Part shown: one piece after another, positions 5,154-7,347 of the stretch | How the letters are laid out: the number at the start of each line of letters is the position of its first letter | How positions within the stretch are numbered: the stretch's first letter is position 1 | Assembly: GCA_964624875.1 (NCBI GenBank) | Contig: CAZUZA010000060.1 | Span: 1 to 7,347 of the forward strand | Direction: 5' to 3' | Length of the DNA stretch: 7,347 nt | From: Atopostipes sp964624875 | GTDB lineage: Bacteria; Bacillota; Bacilli; Lactobacillales; Carnobacteriaceae_A | Position numbers and translations under genes: made by a program | The notes under the pieces: generated by a model | What the model was told of the DNA's origin: nothing | The model's database searches: none | Seen by the model: the letters and a program-made list of their open reading frames with translations, nothing else

Positions 5154-7172
5154 TTATTTATCTAGTTTCAAAGTCATTGCATTCAAAGCAACAATAACCG
5201 TACTCAGAGACATCAAGATGGCACCGATTGCCGGTGTAATCGAAATCCCTATTGGGGCTAGTAGACCTGCTGCTAACGGAATCGCTAAGAAGTTGTATCC
5301 AGCTCCCCACCACAAGTTTTGTTTCATTTTACGCGTGGTTTTATCCGATAGTTCTAAAAAGGCTTCGATATCTGCCGGGTCCGATTGTGTCAGAATAACA
5401 TCGGCTGAATCGAGTGCAACTTGTGTACCTGCACCAACAGCAATCCCGACATCCGCTAAGGCTAAGGAAGGCGCATCGTTCACACCATCTCCTACCATAA
5501 TCACGGTCTTCCCTTGCTTCGTTAATTCCTCGACTAAATCATATTTGTCTTGAGGCGATTGATTGGCTTTGTATTCAATATCCAATGTCTCAGCCGCACC
5601 TAAAGCCGCCTGCTCATTATCCCCAGTTGCCATTAATGGCTGAATATTATGTTCTTTTAACGCTCGGATCAAGTCAATGCTCGTCTCTTTTAATTCGTCT
5701 CCTAAAGAAACCGCTCCGATCGCCTGCTCGTCTTCCACTAAAATACTTAAAGTCGCACCTTTTTCAACTTCAAGATCCAACTCTTTCCCATAAGCTTTCT
5801 CACTAATCAATTGATAGTGCTTGCCGTTCGCTTGTCCTTCAAGACCTTTTCCTGAAATGACATCAATTGAAGTAAATGACGTCGCTTGGACGCCTTCATT
5901 TTCAGCATGGCGTATAATCGATTGGGCAATTGGGTGGCTTGACCCCGCTTCAATTCCCGCTAAGAGAGCAGCAATCTCTTCTTCTGTTTTTTCCTCATTA
6001 AAAGAGTCAATACGTAAGACTTTAAATTCACCGGTTGTCAGTGTACCCGTTTTATCTAAAATCATTACGTCTGCATTTTTTGCTGCTTCTAGTGCTGCAC
6101 GGTCTTTAACAAGTAAACCACGACTCGCGCCTAAACTTGTACTTCTAGCAACGACTAAAGGAATCGCTAAACCTAAAGCATGTGGACACGCAATCACTAA
6201 GGTCGTTACGGTATAAGTGACAGCTGTTGGTAAATCTTCCAATAGCAACCAAGCGATAAAGGCTACGATCGCAGCACCAACAGCTATATAAAAGAGCCAA
6301 CCTGCAACTTTCTGTGCCATATTTTCTGCTCGTGACGGTTGGCTTTGTGCTTCTCGAATCAGCGTCTGGACTTGTGATATAAAAGATAGGTCCCCCGTCT
6401 CTTCGACTTCAATGAATAAGACCCCTTCGTGGTTCGTCGAGCCCCCAATGACTTGATCGCCGACATCCTTTTGAATAGGCTTTGATTCACCGGTTAATAA
6501 GGCTTCATTTACGCGTGAGTCCCCTTGAACAATGACACCGTCTGCTGGAATATTTTCGCCAGCCTGGACACGGATTTTATCGCCAATCGCTAATTCAGCT
6601 ACTGGTCGGGTTTCAACCGTGCCATCTTCTAAAACAACTTGTGCATCTTTCGGGACCAATTCGGCTAACGCCTGTTGCGCATCCCCTGCATCACCAACAG
6701 CTTTCATTTCAATCCAATGCCCTAATAGCATAATTAAAATCAATGAAGCAAACTCAAAATAAAAGTCCATAACATGCTCGCCAGTTAAATATCTCGCCGC
6801 TACTGCGTAAATACTATAGACATAAGATACTGAGATACCCAAGGATACGAGCGCCATCATGCCTGGCTCTTTCTGCTTAAATTCATCCACTGCTCCTTGG
6901 TAAAACGGCTTCCCTCCGTAAAACAAAAGAACAGTCGCTAATACGGAAACTAGAATATCCGAATATTGGAAAGTGAATTGGAAAGGTAACGTAATCCCCA
7001 TCATCGGTGATAATATCATGATAATTATTCCGATTGGTAAAGACTTTAAAAAGAGCTCCTTAAAATTCCCATGATGATGGTGGTGCCCATGTCCTGAGTG
7101 ATCGTGATGGTCATGGTGCTCATGGTGATGGTGGTCGTGGTGGTTGTGATGATCGTGGTCGTGTGTTGTCAT
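5154..7172 (-). CDS. copB: CopB-type P1B-3 heavy-metal-transporting P-type ATPase (copper/silver efflux)
   Basis: A 672-aa membrane ATPase that couples ATP hydrolysis to export of copper-group ions. The N-terminus is a metal-binding tail with 21 His in residues 4-34 and no CxxC-type HMA domain. Eight membrane segments lie near 42-60, 70-88, 105-128, 136-153, 290-311, 318-340, 620-640 and 645-668. Actuator motif TGES lies at 227-230. The ion-site motif is CPH (329-331) rather than CPC. The phosphorylation site is DKTGT (Asp373), the P1B nucleotide-domain HP is at 413-414, TGD at 516-518 and the hinge GDGVNDAP at 561-568. The last two helices carry N619-x6-Y626-N627-x4-P and MSLST (654-658)-x5-N664. 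With CPH, these are the P1B-3 signature of E. hirae and A. fulgidus CopB. The ATG at 7172 has AGAGGGGG 6 bases upstream. Length and motifs are complete. A cop-box promoter lies just upstream. No clear terminator is visible after the stop. Confidence 0.95.
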   Translation of the reverse strand: MTTHDHDHHNHHDHHHHEHHDHHDHSGHGHHHHHGNFKELFLKSLPIGIIIMILSPMMGITLPFQFTFQYSDILVSVLATVLLFYGGKPFYQGAVDEFKQKEPGMMALVSLGISVSYVYSIYAVAARYLTGEHVMDFYFEFASLILIMLLGHWIEMKAVGDAGDAQQALAELVPKDAQVVLEDGTVETRPVAELAIGDKIRVQAGENIPADGVIVQGDSRVNEALLTGESKPIQKDVGDQVIGGSTNHEGVLFIEVEETGDLSFISQVQTLIREAQSQPSRAENMAQKVAGWLFYIAVGAAIVAFIAWLLLEDLPTAVTYTVTTLVIACPHALGLAIPLVVARSTSLGASRGLLVKDRAALEAAKNADVMILDKTGTLTTGEFKVLRIDSFNEEKTEEEIAALLAGIEAGSSHPIAQSIIRHAENEGVQATSFTSIDVISGKGLEGQANGKHYQLISEKAYGKELDLEVEKGATLSILVEDEQAIGAVSLGDELKETSIDLIRALKEHNIQPLMATGDNEQAALGAAETLDIEYKANQSPQDKYDLVEELTKQGKTVIMVGDGVNDAPSLALADVGIAVGAGTQVALDSADVILTQSDPADIEAFLELSDKTTRKMKQNLWWGAGYNFLAIPLAAGLLAPIGISITPAIGAILMSLSTVIVALNAMTLKLDK

Positions 7173-7202
7173 AAAAATCCCCCTCTATGTTTTCTTACTG
7201 TT

Positions 7203-7231
7203 AGTCTACACTTGTAGACGAAAAATGTCAA
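7203..7231 (-). promoter_or_regulatory. Promoter of copB
   Basis: On the minus strand a perfect -35 TTGACA (7231-7226) is followed by a 17-base spacer and TAGACT (7208-7203) as the -10, matching 4 of 6 consensus bases. The predicted start is near 7196, giving a leader of about 24 bases to the copB ATG. A good -35 with a weaker -10 and an operator laid across the spacer is typical of a repressible promoter. Confidence 0.78.
7204..7219. promoter_or_regulatory. Cop-box operator (CopY-type repressor site)
   Basis: GTCTACA-CT-TGTAGAC is a perfect 7+7 inverted repeat containing TACACTTGTA (7207-7216), an exact match to the TACANNTGTA box bound by CopY-family (BlaI/MecI-like) copper-responsive repressors. 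It overlaps the copB -10 and the adjoining spacer, so a bound repressor would block polymerase. The repressor gene is not in the window. Only one box is visible. BlaI/MecI-type regulators use related TACA/TGTA half-sites and are an alternative binder. Confidence 0.8.
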
Positions 7232-7306
7232 ACCCAATCCCTTTTCATTTCAAAACCTTCTTGTTGACATGGAGGTCGGTGGAAAAAAGGGTTAGCAGGA
7301 TGAAAT

Positions 7307-7342
7307 AAACCTCGGTTGCGAACGAGATCGTACCGAGTTTTT
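7307..7342. terminator. Hairpin terminator at the right edge
   Basis: AAA(C)CTCGGT (7307-7316, one bulged C) pairs with ACCGAGTTT (7332-7340). An inner weaker extension CGA/TCG closes a small loop. On the plus strand it runs into TTTTT. On the minus strand it is followed by ATTTC, a poorer tail. It could end a gene lying to the right of the window on the minus strand or act in both directions; no plus-strand gene reaches it inside the window. Either way it helps insulate the copB promoter. Confidence 0.6.
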
Positions 7343-7347
7343 CATTA

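Noticed and set aside
4922..5197. Plus-strand open frame of about 91 codons
   Set aside because: No ribosome binding site; overlaps the end of copB and the upstream region of the 46-aa ORF; Leu/Ile/Tyr-rich AT-driven composition.
5143..6762. Several plus-strand open frames opposite copB
   Set aside because: They are antisense shadows of a clearly conserved ATPase and show no motifs or ribosome binding sites of their own.
7173..7260. CsoR-type copper operator
   Set aside because: The G/C-tract palindrome expected for CsoR is absent; the visible palindrome is a TACANNTGTA box.
7264..7269. TTGACA on the plus strand
   Set aside because: No -10-like sequence 16-18 bases downstream and no plus-strand gene before the edge.

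Overview
The window looks like chromosomal DNA of a low-GC Gram-positive bacterium (Bacillota, probably Bacillales/Bacillaceae-like). The grounds are AT-rich intergenic DNA, strong AAGGAGG-type ribosome binding sites, sigma-A-type TTGACA promoters, short stem-plus-T-run terminators, a tRNA-Glu with the Bacillus-like sequence pattern, and protein families typical of that group. The species cannot be named from the sequence alone. Every gene recognised lies on the minus strand, so transcription runs from right to left.

Right to left: positions 7172-5154 encode a CopB-type P1B-3 heavy-metal ATPase with an extremely histidine-rich N-terminus. Its promoter carries a perfect TACANNTGTA 'cop box' embedded between the -35 and -10 elements, which predicts copper- or silver-induced control by a CopY-type repressor encoded elsewhere. 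A hairpin terminator at the right edge separates it from whatever lies upstream. Next come a previously uncalled 46-codon ORF (4928-4788) and a small GNAT-fold acetyltransferase-like gene (4775-4497). They form a two-gene operon closed by a perfect 14-bp terminator. Then comes a two-gene operon for a heterodimeric ABC exporter (4279-2549 and 2537-765). One subunit has a degenerate ATPase site and the other has the catalytic residues. A long hairpin terminator follows at 710-753.

The leftmost 700 bases have no convincing protein gene. They hold two distinct repeat clusters. One is a pair of tandem hairpin modules sharing a 9-base word (about 569-700). The other is a nest of alternating inverted repeats with a possible 109-bp MITE-like core flanked by TA (about 325-533). 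A weaker potential stem structure lies at 235-311. A near-ideal promoter at 75-103 then drives tRNA-Glu(UUC), whose 3' end is cut off by the window start.

Overall this is a set of independent short transcription units: metal efflux, multidrug- or lipid-type export, a small acetyltransferase and a tRNA. It does not look like a mobile or defence island. I found no convincing evidence of a wholly new system. The points most worth following up are the non-coding repeat clusters, the 46-aa ORF, the cop-box promoter and the marked asymmetry of the ABC pair.
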